From Nocardioides sp. (GTDB lineage: Bacteria; Actinomycetota; Actinomycetes; Propionibacteriales; Nocardioidaceae): a DNA stretch of 16,611 bases. The notes under the pieces are model-generated. The model saw nothing but the letters and a program-made list of their open reading frames with translations. It was not told where the DNA came from and did no database searches. Below are positions 1 through 8,654 of this stretch, piece after piece. How positions within the stretch are numbered: position 1 is the stretch's first letter; every line of letters begins with the position of its first letter. The DNA lies in assembly GCA_021166815.1 (NCBI GenBank), contig JAJPEO010000342.1:1-16611 (forward strand), written 5' to 3'. A program made the translations under genes and the position numbers.

Positions 1-780
1 CTGATCGTGCGCAACCTGGCATTCGACTACCGCGGCAAGAGGGACGACGCCAAGTGGCGCCGCAACTGGGACTACGCCGCCATCTTCGGCAGCTTCCTCC
101 CGGCGCTGCTGTGGGGCGTCGCGTTCGCCAACATCGTCGGCGGCACGCCGATCGAGCCGCTGGGTGACAACCCGGCCACGCCGTTCTACCTCGAGTACAC
201 CGGGACCCCGGTCCTGCAGCTGCTCAACCCGCTCGGCCTGCTGGGCGGCCTGGTGACGCTGTCGCTCTTCCTCACCCACGGCGCGATGTTCGTGGCGCTG
301 AAGACCGACGGCGACATCCGGCACCGCGCCCGCGCGCTGTCGGTCAAGGCCGGCCTGGTCACCGCGGTCCTCGCCGTCGTGTTCATGGTGTGGATGCAGT
401 TCCGCACCGGCACGGTGCTCTCCGCGGTGCTGTTCGTCCTGGCCGCGCTCGCCCTGGTCGGCGGCATCGCGATGGCGAAGGCAGGCCGCGAGGGCTACGC
501 CTTCACCGGCACCTTCCTCACCGTCGTCTTCGCCGTAGCCGGACTGTTCGGGGCCCTGTTCCCCGACGTGATGCCCTCCAGCATCGACCCGGCCTACTCG
601 CTGACGGTGAGCAACGCCTCGGCGACCGACGCCACCTTGACGGTGATGACGATCATCGCGGTGGTCTTCACGCCGCTCGTGCTGCTCTACCAGGGGTGGA
701 CGTACTGGGTGTTCCGCAAGCGGATCTCCACCCACCACATCCCCGACCCCGTGCCCGAGCCCGACACGATCACGGCGTGA
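1..780 (+). CDS. cydB: Cytochrome bd ubiquinol oxidase subunit II, 5' partial
   Basis: CydB is the second integral membrane subunit of cytochrome bd quinol oxidase, a high-affinity terminal oxidase of the cytoplasmic membrane that pairs with haem-bearing CydA. The reading frame is open from base 1, so the gene starts left of the window; 259 residues are visible and roughly the first 80 are missing. The visible part opens with the CydB-type stretch LAFDYRGKRDD, followed by WGVAFANIVGG, and shows about six hydrophobic membrane segments (near visible residues 28-48, 75-97, 113-131, 137-157, 168-188 and 212-235). The tail after the last segment is short and proline-rich. The stop codon overlaps the GTG start of cydDC (GTGA, 777-780), so the two are one translationally coupled operon; cydA is presumably just outside. 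The GTG at 7 is internal, not the true start. Confidence 0.95.
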   Translation: MIVRNLAFDYRGKRDDAKWRRNWDYAAIFGSFLPALLWGVAFANIVGGTPIEPLGDNPATPFYLEYTGTPVLQLLNPLGLLGGLVTLSLFLTHGAMFVALKTDGDIRHRARALSVKAGLVTAVLAVVFMVWMQFRTGTVLSAVLFVLAALALVGGIAMAKAGREGYAFTGTFLTVVFAVAGLFGALFPDVMPSSIDPAYSLTVSNASATDATLTVMTIIAVVFTPLVLLYQGWTYWVFRKRISTHHIPDPVPEPDTITA

Positions 781-3700
781 AGCCGTTCGACCCGGCCCTG
801 CTGCCACACCTCCGGCCAGCGCGTACCGCACTCGCGGGCGTGCTGGCCGGCGGGCTGCTCGGAGGCCTGCTGACCGTCGCCCAGGCCTTCGCCATGGGCT
901 ACTCCGTCGTCCGGCTGGTCGACGAGCCCGCCGGGGACGCGTGGCACACGCCCGCCCTGTGGCTCGTCGTCATCGTCGCCGCCCGGGCCCTGGCGTCCTA
1001 CGTCAGCGACGTGTGCTCGGCCACGGCGGCCGGGCAGGTCGCGGTCGCGCTGCGACGACGGCTGCTGGAGTCGGCGACGGGCCTGGACGCGCTGTCCCTG
1101 GGCCGGCGCCAGTCCGGTGAGCTCACGGTGCTCGCCACCCGCGGCATCGCCGCGACGGAGCCGTACCTCACCCGCTACCTCCCCACGCTGGTCCTCGCGG
1201 TGGTGCTGCCCCCGGCCACGATCGTCGCGATGTGGAGCCTGGACTGGCTCAGCGCGCTCATCGTGGTCCTCACCGTGCCCCTGGTCCCGATGTTCGCGAT
1301 CCTCATCGGGCTCGTCACGCGCGACCGCGCCGACGCGCAGTGGCGCCAGCTCAGCGCCCTGTCCGGACACTTCCTCGACGTCGTGCGCGGGCTGCCCACC
1401 CTGGTGGCCTTCCGCAGGGCACGGTCGCAGTCGGAGCGGATCCGCTCGATCACCGACCGCTACCGCGTGGCCACGGTCGAGACGCTGAAGGTCGCCTTCC
1501 TGTCCTCGGCCGTGCTCGAGCTCATCGCCACCATCTCCGTGGCCCTGGTCGCTGTCGCCGTCGGCCTGCGCCTGGCCTTCGACGGCATCGAGTTCGAGAC
1601 CGCGATGGTGGTGCTCCTGCTGGCGCCCGAGGCGTACTGGCCACTGCGGAGGGTGGGTGCGGAGTTCCACTCCGCCGCCGAGGGCACCGCCGCCTTCGCC
1701 CGCGTGAGCGAGCTGCTCGACACGTCCGCCGGCGCCACCCCGGCCCCCACCGCGCAGCCTCACCACGCCCCCTCGTCGCCGGACGGGGCGCCGGTGCCCC
1801 TGCGCCTGCGCTCCCTCGGCTTCACCTATCCCGACCGCGAGCAGCCCGCGCTGCACGACGTCGACGCCACGATCCCGGCCCGCGGGCTGACCGCCATCAC
1901 CGGGCCCTCGGGGTGCGGCAAGTCCACCCTCCTCGCCCTGCTCCTCGGCGAGCTCGAGCCACAGACCGGCGAGATCCGGCTCGGCAACTCCCCCCGTCCG
2001 CGCCCCGAGGAGTGGCGTGCCAGCGTTGCCTCGTCGTCCCAGCGGCCCTGGCTGACGAGCGCATCCATCGCCGACAACCTGCGCATCGGCCGCACCGACG
2101 CCCACGACGAGGACCTCTGGGATGCCTTGCGCCGGGTCGACCTCGACGGCGTCGTCAGCAGCCTCCCCGCCGGCTTGGCGACCGTGCTCGGCGAGGACGG
2201 CGCCGGACTCTCGGCCGGCCAGCGGGCGCGGTTGGCCATGGCGCGCGTCGTCGTGGCCCGACGCCCCTGGGTCCTCCTCGACGAGCCCACCGCCCACCTC
2301 GACGCCGAGACCGAACGTGTCCTGCTCGACACGCTCACCTGGCTCGCCGAGCACAGTGCCGTCGTGGTCGTGGCCCACCGCGACGCGGTCACGAGCGCGG
2401 CCGACCACGTCGTGGCGCTGCCCGCACCCGACGCCGTGGCCTCCCCGGCCGATGCCGAGGTCGTCGCGCAGGCGAAGCCGCGCCTCGCAGACACGACCTC
2501 CCCCGACGACCGCCCGATGCGCTGGGGGCGACGTACGGGGTTGTTCCTCGGCACCGGCTCGGTCGCCTTCGGGGTCGCGCTCACCGCGACCGCCTCCTGG
2601 CTCATCACCCGCGCCTCGGCCCATCCGCCGGTGCTCTACCTGATGGTCGCCATCGTCGGGGTGCGCCTGTTCGGGCTCGGGCGCCCGGTGCTCCGCTGGG
2701 CCGAGCGGGTCGTGTCCCACGACGCCGCCCTGCGCCTGCTCGCGCAGCGCCGCGCCCAGGTGTACGACGACCTCGTGCCCCTGGTGCCCGGCGCCCTGGG
2801 CCGCCACCGCGGGGAGGTGCTCACCTCCGTGGTCGACGACGTCGACTCGTTGGTCGACGCCGAGCTGCGGGTACGCCAGCCGTGGTGGACGGCCGTGGCC
2901 GTCGGTGTCGGCGCGGTCCTCTTCGCCTGGTGGCAGGCACCGAGCTCGCTGCTGCCGATGCTGGGCGTGGTCGCCGTCGGGCTGGCCGCCTTCCCGCTGG
3001 CGCGCTGGGCGGCGCGCGGTGCCGAGGACAGCCTGGTGACGCAGCGAGCGGAGCTCTCGCGCCTGGTCACCGAGACCCTGGACAGTGCTCGCCACCTCGT
3101 GCTCTGGGACGCCGTCGAGTCGTCCCTCGCCCGCGTGGACGCCGCTGGCACCCGTCTGGCCCGTGCGGCGAGCCGCACGGCGGCGGCGACCGCGACGGCC
3201 CGGACCCTGCCGGTCCTCGCCGGCGGGCTGGGACTGGTCGCCGTGTCCGCGGCCACCGGGCCGCACCACCCGGCAGGCAGCGCGATGCTGGCGCTGGTCG
3301 TGATGCTCCCCATCGCCCTCACCGACGCCTTCACCCCGCTGGGCGACGCCGGAGCCCTGTCGGTGCGCACGGCTGCCGCGCGCGGACGACTCGACTCCCT
3401 CACCTCCCAGCCCCCGCGCGTGCAGGACCCTGCGTCCCCCCGTGCGTGCCCGGCGGGAGTGCTCTCCCCGCGGCTGCGGGAGCTGGCGGCCGGATGGGGC
3501 GAGGCCCCGGCGTTCACCGGCGTCGACCTCGACCTGCACCCCGGTGAGCAGGTCGGCGTCGTCGGCCCCTCCGGGTGCGGCAAGTCGACGCTCGCCGCGA
3601 CGTTGATGCGGTTCCTCGACCCGTACGCGGGACGGGTCGAGCTCGTCGGCCACGTGAGCGGCAGCGAGGCGGACGCCGCCGACCTGCGCGAGCTGGCGCT

Positions 3701-4181
3701 CGACGACGTCCGTCGTGCCGTGGGCCTGGTGGACGACGACCCGCACGTCTTCGCCTCCACCGTCGCCGAGAACGTCCGCCTGGCCCGCCCTGACGCGGAC
3801 GACGACGAGGTGTTGACGGCGCTGCGCGGCGCGCACCTGGGCTCCTGGCTGGGCTCGCTGCCGGCCGGCATGCACACCTTCGTCGGGGAGGGGCATGCGT
3901 CGGTCTCCGGCGGCGAGCGCGCCCGGCTCGCGATCGCCCGTGCCCTGCTCGCCGACGCCCCGGTCCTGGTGCTCGACGAGCCGACCGCCCACCTCGACTC
4001 CGCCACGGCACGGCAGGTGGCAGTCGAGGTCCTCGACGGCGCTCGGGCCGCAGGAGGCTCGGTCGTCTGGATCACCCACGGCACGGTCGGGCTGGACGAG
4101 ATGGACCGCGTCCTGCGACTCGACGCGGCCGGCGGCGGGGTCAGCCCCGCAGAGCGGCAGGAGAGCCCAGCGGGAGCGTGA
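777..4181 (+). CDS. cydDC: Fused CydD-CydC ABC transporter (thiol/haem exporter for cytochrome bd assembly)
   Basis: This 1134-residue protein carries two complete ABC exporter halves in one chain. CydDC is needed to assemble cytochrome bd; thiol export and haem transport have both been proposed for the family. Half one has a transmembrane domain (about residues 20-300), Walker A GPSGCGKST (376-384), signature LSAGQ (478-482) and Walker B ending D502-E503. After a linker, half two begins near residue 581, with Walker A K936, signature VSGGE (1043-1047) and Walker B D1067-E1068. Both ATP sites look intact. Many bacteria encode CydD and CydC separately; the fused form is known in streptomycetes and relatives. 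The GTG at 777 is chosen because it overlaps the cydB stop (GTGA); the frame stays open upstream only as an out-of-frame shadow of cydB. The 3' end overlaps the convergent histidine kinase gene by 41 bases. Confidence 0.95.
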   Translation: MKPFDPALLPHLRPARTALAGVLAGGLLGGLLTVAQAFAMGYSVVRLVDEPAGDAWHTPALWLVVIVAARALASYVSDVCSATAAGQVAVALRRRLLESATGLDALSLGRRQSGELTVLATRGIAATEPYLTRYLPTLVLAVVLPPATIVAMWSLDWLSALIVVLTVPLVPMFAILIGLVTRDRADAQWRQLSALSGHFLDVVRGLPTLVAFRRARSQSERIRSITDRYRVATVETLKVAFLSSAVLELIATISVALVAVAVGLRLAFDGIEFETAMVVLLLAPEAYWPLRRVGAEFHSAAEGTAAFARVSELLDTSAGATPAPTAQPHHAPSSPDGAPVPLRLRSLGFTYPDREQPALHDVDATIPARGLTAITGPSGCGKSTLLALLLGELEPQTGEIRLGNSPRPRPEEWRASVASSSQRPWLTSASIADNLRIGRTDAHDEDLWDALRRVDLDGVVSSLPAGLATVLGEDGAGLSAGQRARLAMARVVVARRPWVLLDEPTAHLDAETERVLLDTLTWLAEHSAVVVVAHRDAVTSAADHVVALPAPDAVASPADAEVVAQAKPRLADTTSPDDRPMRWGRRTGLFLGTGSVAFGVALTATASWLITRASAHPPVLYLMVAIVGVRLFGLGRPVLRWAERVVSHDAALRLLAQRRAQVYDDLVPLVPGALGRHRGEVLTSVVDDVDSLVDAELRVRQPWWTAVAVGVGAVLFAWWQAPSSLLPMLGVVAVGLAAFPLARWAARGAEDSLVTQRAELSRLVTETLDSARHLVLWDAVESSLARVDAAGTRLARAASRTAAATATARTLPVLAGGLGLVAVSAATGPHHPAGSAMLALVVMLPIALTDAFTPLGDAGALSVRTAAARGRLDSLTSQPPRVQDPASPRACPAGVLSPRLRELAAGWGEAPAFTGVDLDLHPGEQVGVVGPSGCGKSTLAATLMRFLDPYAGRVELVGHVSGSEADAADLRELALDDVRRAVGLVDDDPHVFASTVAENVRLARPDADDDEVLTALRGAHLGSWLGSLPAGMHTFVGEGHASVSGGERARLAIARALLADAPVLVLDEPTAHLDSATARQVAVEVLDGARAAGGSVVWITHGTVGLDEMDRVLRLDAAGGGVSPAERQESPAGA

Positions 4182-5913
4182 GGGTGAAGGTGCTCCCGAC
4201 TCCCGGGGTCGAGGCCACGGTGATGTCCCCGCCGTGGCTCTGGGCGATGCGCTGGGCGATGGGCAGCCCCAGGCCGGTGCCGGGGATGGACAGCACGGTC
4301 GGGTCGGTGGAGCGCGAGAAGGCGGAGAAGAGCTTGGAGAGGTCTGCGGGGGCGATGCCGAGCCCGGTGTCCGTCACGACGACGCGCATCTCCTGGGCGT
4401 CCTTCTCCACCGTCACCGTCACCTGACCGCCGGTGGGGGTGTACTTCACGGCGTTGTCGACCAGGTTGTCCACGACCCGCCCGAGCTCCTCGGAGTCACC
4501 GATGACCACGACGGGTTCGCCGGGGTGGACGACCTCGAGACCCACGCCGACCTGGGCGGCGCGGATCGCCAGCAGCCCCGTGCTGGCGGCGCACACCTCC
4601 ACCATGTCGACCTCGCCGGCCGGCACCCCGCGAGCGGCCTGCAGCCGGGAGTACTCCAGCAGGTTGGTGACGAGGCGGTTGAGGCGTGCGGCGTTGCGCA
4701 GGATCGCACCGGCCGAGGCGCTCTGGGGGTCCCGCTCCTCGATCAGCTCGGCGTGTCCCAGGATCGAGGTCAGCGGGGTCTTCAGCTCGTGGGAGATGGT
4801 GGCGATCAGCTCGCTGCGGTAGCGGGCCAGCTCACGGAGCTCGCTCACGAGGCGCTGCTCGGTCTCCAGGACGCGCGCCTGCTGGACGATGCGCCCCAGC
4901 TCGCGGCCCAGCTCCGCCATGGCGATGCGCTCACCACTGGAGAGCCGCTTGTCGCGGAACGCCAGCACGGTGTAGCCCAACAGGTCCCCCTGCACCGCCA
5001 CCGGGACCACGACCACGCGGTCGGCCCCCATCCAGCACAGGATCTCCTGCAGGTCGCGCCGGCTCTCCACCAGGATCGGGCTCGACGTGTCCTTGACACC
5101 CAGCTCAACGGGCTCGCCCACGACGCCGGCCCGGACCAGGTCGTGACGCAGCGTGTAGATGTCCTCGTCCGGCTCCAGCGGCCGGGGGTAGCCGGCGCCG
5201 TGCTCGATGCCGCGTCCCGCGTCAGGGAAGCACCGCACCCACGCCTGGGCGGCCCCCAGCGTCTCGGTGACCGTCACCATCGCCAGCCGCAGGGTGCCGG
5301 TGAGGTCGCCGGTCGACCCGGCGCCGCTGATCCGGTTGAGCATCTCCACGAGCCTGACCCGCTCGGCCAACCGGTCGCGCTCACGCGCGCGCGACAACGC
5401 CAGGCCGGCCTGGACGACGAACATCTCGAGCAGCTCCCGGTCGATGCCGTCGGGGATGCGGTTGTGGGGCGGCATGTCCACCGCCATGTTGCCCAGCAGC
5501 TCACCCGTCCCCGAGTAGAGGGGCGCGTACAACGCGTCCTCGGGATGCCAGGCGTCCTCCCCCTCCCCCGGCTCGATGTCCGGCACCCAGGCCGCCCTCA
5601 GGCGCTCGGGCGACATCCGGCCGCGAGGGACGTACCGCAGGATCCCCCAGCGGTCGGCCTGCTGGTACTCGTCGAGGATGCGGGCTGCGGGCGTACGACG
5701 CCCCACCAGCTGGGCGACGACCTCGTCGGGCGCCGCGACGTGGGACATGATCAGCGAGTCGCCCTCCAGCCGCGCGATGGCCGCGACGCCGTAGCCCAGG
5801 ACGTCGACCACGCCGTGGACGATCTCCTCGAGGACGTCGTCGGTGTCGGAGGAGGAGTTGACGCGCCGCATCAGCTCCGAGAGACGGCGCACCGCCCCGA
5901 GGCTGTCCGTCAT
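4141..5913 (-). CDS. GAF-domain sensor histidine kinase (orphan)
   Basis: This 590-residue two-component sensor kinase has no predicted membrane segment, so it is probably cytosolic. Two GAF-like regions (about residues 20-170 and 190-335) precede a HisKA domain with the H-box ISHELKTPLTS, where H375 is the likely phosphorylation site. The HATPase_c domain has N-box N487, a DTGLG box (515-519) and GTGLG (545-549), so the kinase looks catalytically complete. The ATG at 5913 is preferred because GGGAGG lies 6 bases upstream (5920-5925); an in-frame ATG at 6009 has no comparable site and would add 32 residues of poor character. No response regulator is adjacent. It converges on cydDC, which makes redox or oxygen sensing tempting but unproven. 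The GAF ligand cannot be read from sequence. Confidence 0.9.
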   Translation of the reverse strand: MTDSLGAVRRLSELMRRVNSSSDTDDVLEEIVHGVVDVLGYGVAAIARLEGDSLIMSHVAAPDEVVAQLVGRRTPAARILDEYQQADRWGILRYVPRGRMSPERLRAAWVPDIEPGEGEDAWHPEDALYAPLYSGTGELLGNMAVDMPPHNRIPDGIDRELLEMFVVQAGLALSRARERDRLAERVRLVEMLNRISGAGSTGDLTGTLRLAMVTVTETLGAAQAWVRCFPDAGRGIEHGAGYPRPLEPDEDIYTLRHDLVRAGVVGEPVELGVKDTSSPILVESRRDLQEILCWMGADRVVVVPVAVQGDLLGYTVLAFRDKRLSSGERIAMAELGRELGRIVQQARVLETEQRLVSELRELARYRSELIATISHELKTPLTSILGHAELIEERDPQSASAGAILRNAARLNRLVTNLLEYSRLQAARGVPAGEVDMVEVCAASTGLLAIRAAQVGVGLEVVHPGEPVVVIGDSEELGRVVDNLVDNAVKYTPTGGQVTVTVEKDAQEMRVVVTDTGLGIAPADLSKLFSAFSRSTDPTVLSIPGTGLGLPIAQRIAQSHGGDITVASTPGVGSTFTLTLPLGSPAALRG

Positions 5914-5919
5914 GGCTTG

Positions 5920-5925
5920 CCTCCC
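5920..5925 (-). promoter_or_regulatory. Ribosome binding site that sets the histidine kinase start
   Basis: On the minus strand GGGAGG lies 6 bases before the ATG at 5913. It is the strongest Shine-Dalgarno match near this gene and decides between this start and the longer reading frame from 6009. Confidence 0.7.
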
Positions 5926-5947
5926 CAACCTTTGCCCGTCCTTTCGG

Positions 5948-5953
5948 AGTGTA
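5948..5953 (-). promoter_or_regulatory. Possible -10 box for the histidine kinase gene
   Basis: TACACT on the minus strand fits the actinobacterial TANNNT -10 pattern and would place transcription start about 28 bases before the ATG at 5913. No convincing -35 hexamer is visible. It lies in the 121-base gap between rnj and the kinase gene (5914-6034), which otherwise holds nothing I can assign; I see no T-rich terminator after rnj. Confidence 0.3.
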
Positions 5954-6034
5954 GGACTGCCGAGGCGCTGGATCGTGCGAACAGGCGATGCGGGACGCAG
6001 GAGGGCCATCTGGTCCAGACCTGCTCCCCGCGGC

Positions 6035-7720
6035 TCACGCCTCGATGACCACCGGGATGATCATGGGTCGGCGTCGGTGGGTGCGGTTGACCCAGCGACC
6101 GACAACCCGGCGCACGGTCTGCTGCAGCTGGTAGGGATCGTCGGCCCCGTCGTTCACCGCCGCGTCGAGGGCGTCGATGATGGGCTGCTTGATCTCCTCG
6201 AACGTGGACTCGTCCTCGGCGAAGCCGCGCGCGTGGATCTCGGGGCCCGACACCACCTTGCCGGTCGTGGAGTCCACGACCACGATCACCGAGATGAAGC
6301 CCTCCTCGCCCAGGATCCGGCGGTCCTTCAGGGAGGACTCGGTGAGGTCGCCGATCGTCGATCCGTCGACGAACACGTACCCGACGTGGACCTTGCCCGC
6401 GATGCGCGCCACCCCGTCGACGAGGTCGACGACCACACCGTCCTCGGCCAGGACGACGTTCTCGACGCCGGTGGCCCGCGCGAGCTCGGCGTTGGCGCGC
6501 ATGTGCCGGATCTCGCCGTGGACGGGCATGACGTTGCGGGGGCGGACGATGTTGTAGCAGTAGAGCAGCTCGCCGGCGCTCGCGTGGCCCGAGACGTGCA
6601 CGAGGGCGTTGCCCTTGTGCACCACCCGGGCGCCCCAGCGCGACAGCCCGTTGATCACCCGGTAGACGGCGTTCTCGTTGCCCGGGATGAGCGAGCTGGC
6701 GAGGATGACGGTGTCGCCCTCCTCGAGCCGTACGAAGTGGTGGGTGCGCTGGGCGATGCGGCTCAGGGCCGAGAGCGGCTCGCCCTGGGACCCGGTCGAG
6801 ATCAGCACCTGCTGCTCCGGCGGCAGGTCGGCGAGGTCCTTGGCGTCCACGACGACACCCGGCGGGACCTTGAGGTAGCCCAGGTCCTGGGCGATGCCCA
6901 TGTTGCGCACCATGGAGCGCCCGACCCAGCCCACCTTGCGGCCGTGCGCGACCGCGGCGTCGAGCACCTGCTGAACCCGGTGCACGTGGGAGGCGAAGCA
7001 GGCCACGATGATGCGCTGGTTGCTCTTGGCGAACACCGAGTCGATGACCGGCGAGATGTCCTGCTCCGAGGTGGTGAAGCCGGGGAACTCCGCGTTGGTG
7101 GAGTCGGTCAGGAACAGGTCGACGCCCTCCTCGCCCAGCCGGGCGAAGGCGCGCAGGTCGGTGATCCGCCCGTCGAGGGGCAGCTGGTCCATCTTGAAGT
7201 CGCCGGTGTGCAGCACCATCCCTGCGCCGGTGCGGATCGCCACGGCGAGCGCGTCCGGGATGGAGTGGTTGACCGCGACGAACTCCAGGTCGAACGGGCC
7301 GAAGGAGATCCGGTCACCTTCCTTGACCACGTGGTGCACGGTCTCCTTGAGGCGGTGCTCGCGCAGCTTGGATCCCAGCAGGGCGAGGGTGAGCTCGGAC
7401 CCGACGAGCGGGATGTCGCGGCGCTCTCGCAGGAGGTACGGCGTGGCGCCGATGTGGTCCTCGTGGCCATGGGTGAGCACCAGCGCCTCGACGGTGTCGA
7501 GGCGGTCTCGGATGGGGTCGAAGTCCGGCAGGATCAGGTCGACGCCGGGATGGTGGTCCTCGGGGAACAGCACGCCGCAGTCGACCAGCAGCAGTCGCCC
7601 GTCGTACTCGAACGCGGTCATGTTGCGCCCGATCTCGCCCAGGCCGCCGAGCGGGATGACCCGGAGGCCTCCTTCGACCAGGGGGGCGGGGGCGGACAGC
7701 TCGGGGTGGGGGTGGGACAC
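6035..7720 (-). CDS. rnj: Ribonuclease J
   Basis: RNase J is a metallo-beta-lactamase/beta-CASP ribonuclease with endonuclease and 5'-3' exonuclease activity, used in mRNA decay and rRNA maturation. The 561-residue length matches actinobacterial RNase J. The zinc-binding signature HGHEDH is at residues 84-89, preceded by the family start IPLGGLGEIGRNM (about 22-34). Further conserved blocks are HTGDFKMD, TDSTNAE, and the C-terminal beta-CASP blocks HVSGHAS and MPVHGE. The start is the GTG at 7718-7720, 21 bases after dapA, with AAAGG 5 bases upstream lying inside a small hairpin. The dapA-rnj pair is conserved in actinobacteria and is probably co-transcribed. All catalytic motifs look intact. 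Confidence 0.95.
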   Translation of the reverse strand: MSHPHPELSAPAPLVEGGLRVIPLGGLGEIGRNMTAFEYDGRLLLVDCGVLFPEDHHPGVDLILPDFDPIRDRLDTVEALVLTHGHEDHIGATPYLLRERRDIPLVGSELTLALLGSKLREHRLKETVHHVVKEGDRISFGPFDLEFVAVNHSIPDALAVAIRTGAGMVLHTGDFKMDQLPLDGRITDLRAFARLGEEGVDLFLTDSTNAEFPGFTTSEQDISPVIDSVFAKSNQRIIVACFASHVHRVQQVLDAAVAHGRKVGWVGRSMVRNMGIAQDLGYLKVPPGVVVDAKDLADLPPEQQVLISTGSQGEPLSALSRIAQRTHHFVRLEEGDTVILASSLIPGNENAVYRVINGLSRWGARVVHKGNALVHVSGHASAGELLYCYNIVRPRNVMPVHGEIRHMRANAELARATGVENVVLAEDGVVVDLVDGVARIAGKVHVGYVFVDGSTIGDLTESSLKDRRILGEEGFISVIVVVDSTTGKVVSGPEIHARGFAEDESTFEEIKQPIIDALDAAVNDGADDPYQLQQTVRRVVGRWVNRTHRRRPMIIPVVIEA

Positions 7721-7723
7721 GGT

Positions 7724-7736
7724 GACCTTTCAGGTC
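7724..7736 (-). promoter_or_regulatory. Hairpin covering the RNase J ribosome binding site
   Basis: The dapA-rnj spacer reads GACCT-GAA-AGGTC on the minus strand, a perfect 5-base stem with a 3-base loop. The AAAGG ribosome binding site (7726-7730) spans the loop and the 3' arm. It could damp or regulate RNase J translation when not opened by ribosomes finishing dapA; this role is inference. Confidence 0.45.
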
Positions 7737-7741
7737 GGGGA

Positions 7742-8632
7742 TCAGATGAGTGCGGCGGCGACCAGGCCGGCGCGCAGGGCGGCGACCTCGTCGTCGTCGA
7801 GCGCGACCAGGGGGCCGCGCACGTGGCGGTTGTCGAGCACCCCGAGCAGCTGCAGCGCAGCCTTGGCGGTGGTGGCTCCGTAGTTGGGGACGCCCATCAC
7901 GGCGTCGAAGGCGGGGACCAGGCTCGTGTGCAGCCGCAGCGCCTCGGCGTGGTCGCCGCGGACCCAGGCCTCGATCATCGCCTTGAGCCGGTCGCCGGCG
8001 GCGTGGCCGACCACCGACACCAGGCCGACGGCCCCGTAGGCGAGGTAGCCCAGCGTGGCGGCGTCGTCGCCGGAGTAGACGGCGTAGCCGAGGTCGACCA
8101 GGCGTGCCGACCCGGGCAGGTCGCCGGTGGCGTTCTTGACCGCCACGACGTGGGGCAGCTCGCGCATCGCGGCGTAGGTGTCGAGGGAGATCGAGGTGAC
8201 CGTGCGGGGCGGCACGTCGTAGAGCATCACCGGCAGGTCGCTGACCCCGGCGACGGCGCGGAAGTGCCCGAGGACCCCGGCCTGGCTCGGCTTGTTGTAG
8301 TAGGGCGTCACCAGCAGCACGCCGTCGACGCCGATCCTGGCCGCCTGCCGGGCCAGCTCGACCGAGTGCGCCGTCGAGTTGGTGCCGACTCCGGCGACCA
8401 CGGTGGCGCGGTCGCCGACGGCCTCCTTGACCGCCTGCAGGATCCGTCCGTCCTCCTCCACCGTGGTGGTCGGAGACTCCCCGGTGGTGCCACTGACCAC
8501 GACGCCGTCGTTGCCGTGGTCGACCAGGTGGGCCGCGATCGCGGCCGTGCCGTCGAGGTCGACCGACCCGTCGGCATGGAACGCGGTCGCCATGGCCGTG
8601 AGCATCCGGCCGAAGGGCACAGGAGAGGTCAT
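7742..8632 (-). CDS. dapA: 4-hydroxy-tetrahydrodipicolinate synthase
   Basis: DapA condenses pyruvate with aspartate semialdehyde, the first committed step toward diaminopimelate and lysine, in the cytosol. The 296-residue protein is normal length. It starts with the family pattern PFGRMLTAM and carries the TTGES pyruvate-carboxylate loop (residues 49-53), the YYNKPSQAG segment (111-119), the catalytic tyrosine Y138 in LYDVPPRT, and Schiff-base lysine K166 in VVAVKNATGD. The ATG at 8630-8632 fits the family N-terminus but has no Shine-Dalgarno sequence; instead GATAAT lies 8 bases upstream, suggesting a leaderless mRNA. The stop is 21 bases before rnj, and the LLM oxidoreductase stop is 22 bases upstream. 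N-acetylneuraminate lyase relatives share the fold, but the motifs and the rnj neighbour favour DapA. Confidence 0.95.
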   Translation of the reverse strand: MTSPVPFGRMLTAMATAFHADGSVDLDGTAAIAAHLVDHGNDGVVVSGTTGESPTTTVEEDGRILQAVKEAVGDRATVVAGVGTNSTAHSVELARQAARIGVDGVLLVTPYYNKPSQAGVLGHFRAVAGVSDLPVMLYDVPPRTVTSISLDTYAAMRELPHVVAVKNATGDLPGSARLVDLGYAVYSGDDAATLGYLAYGAVGLVSVVGHAAGDRLKAMIEAWVRGDHAEALRLHTSLVPAFDAVMGVPNYGATTAKAALQLLGVLDNRHVRGPLVALDDDEVAALRAGLVAAALI

Positions 8633-8640
8633 GGGGGCAG

Positions 8641-8646
8641 ATTATC
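8641..8646 (-). promoter_or_regulatory. -10 promoter box for a leaderless dapA transcript
   Basis: GATAAT on the minus strand matches TATAAT at five of six positions and sits inside the 22-base gap between the LLM gene stop and the dapA ATG. Only 8 bases separate it from the ATG, so transcription would start at or next to the A of the start codon. No ribosome binding site is present and no clear -35 box is visible. Confidence 0.6.
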
Positions 8647-8654
8647 GTCCCGGC

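Noticed and set aside
687..4079. A very long open frame (1130 codons) antisense to cydDC
   Set aside because: It is the mirror of a GC-rich coding sequence, has a low-complexity R/G/E/H-rich translation with no domain, and cydDC is clearly real on the other strand.
6009..6019. 11-base palindrome TCTGG-T-CCAGA between rnj and the histidine kinase gene
   Set aside because: Short, single, with no T tract and too far from the kinase -10 candidate to argue for a terminator or operator; expected by chance in this composition.
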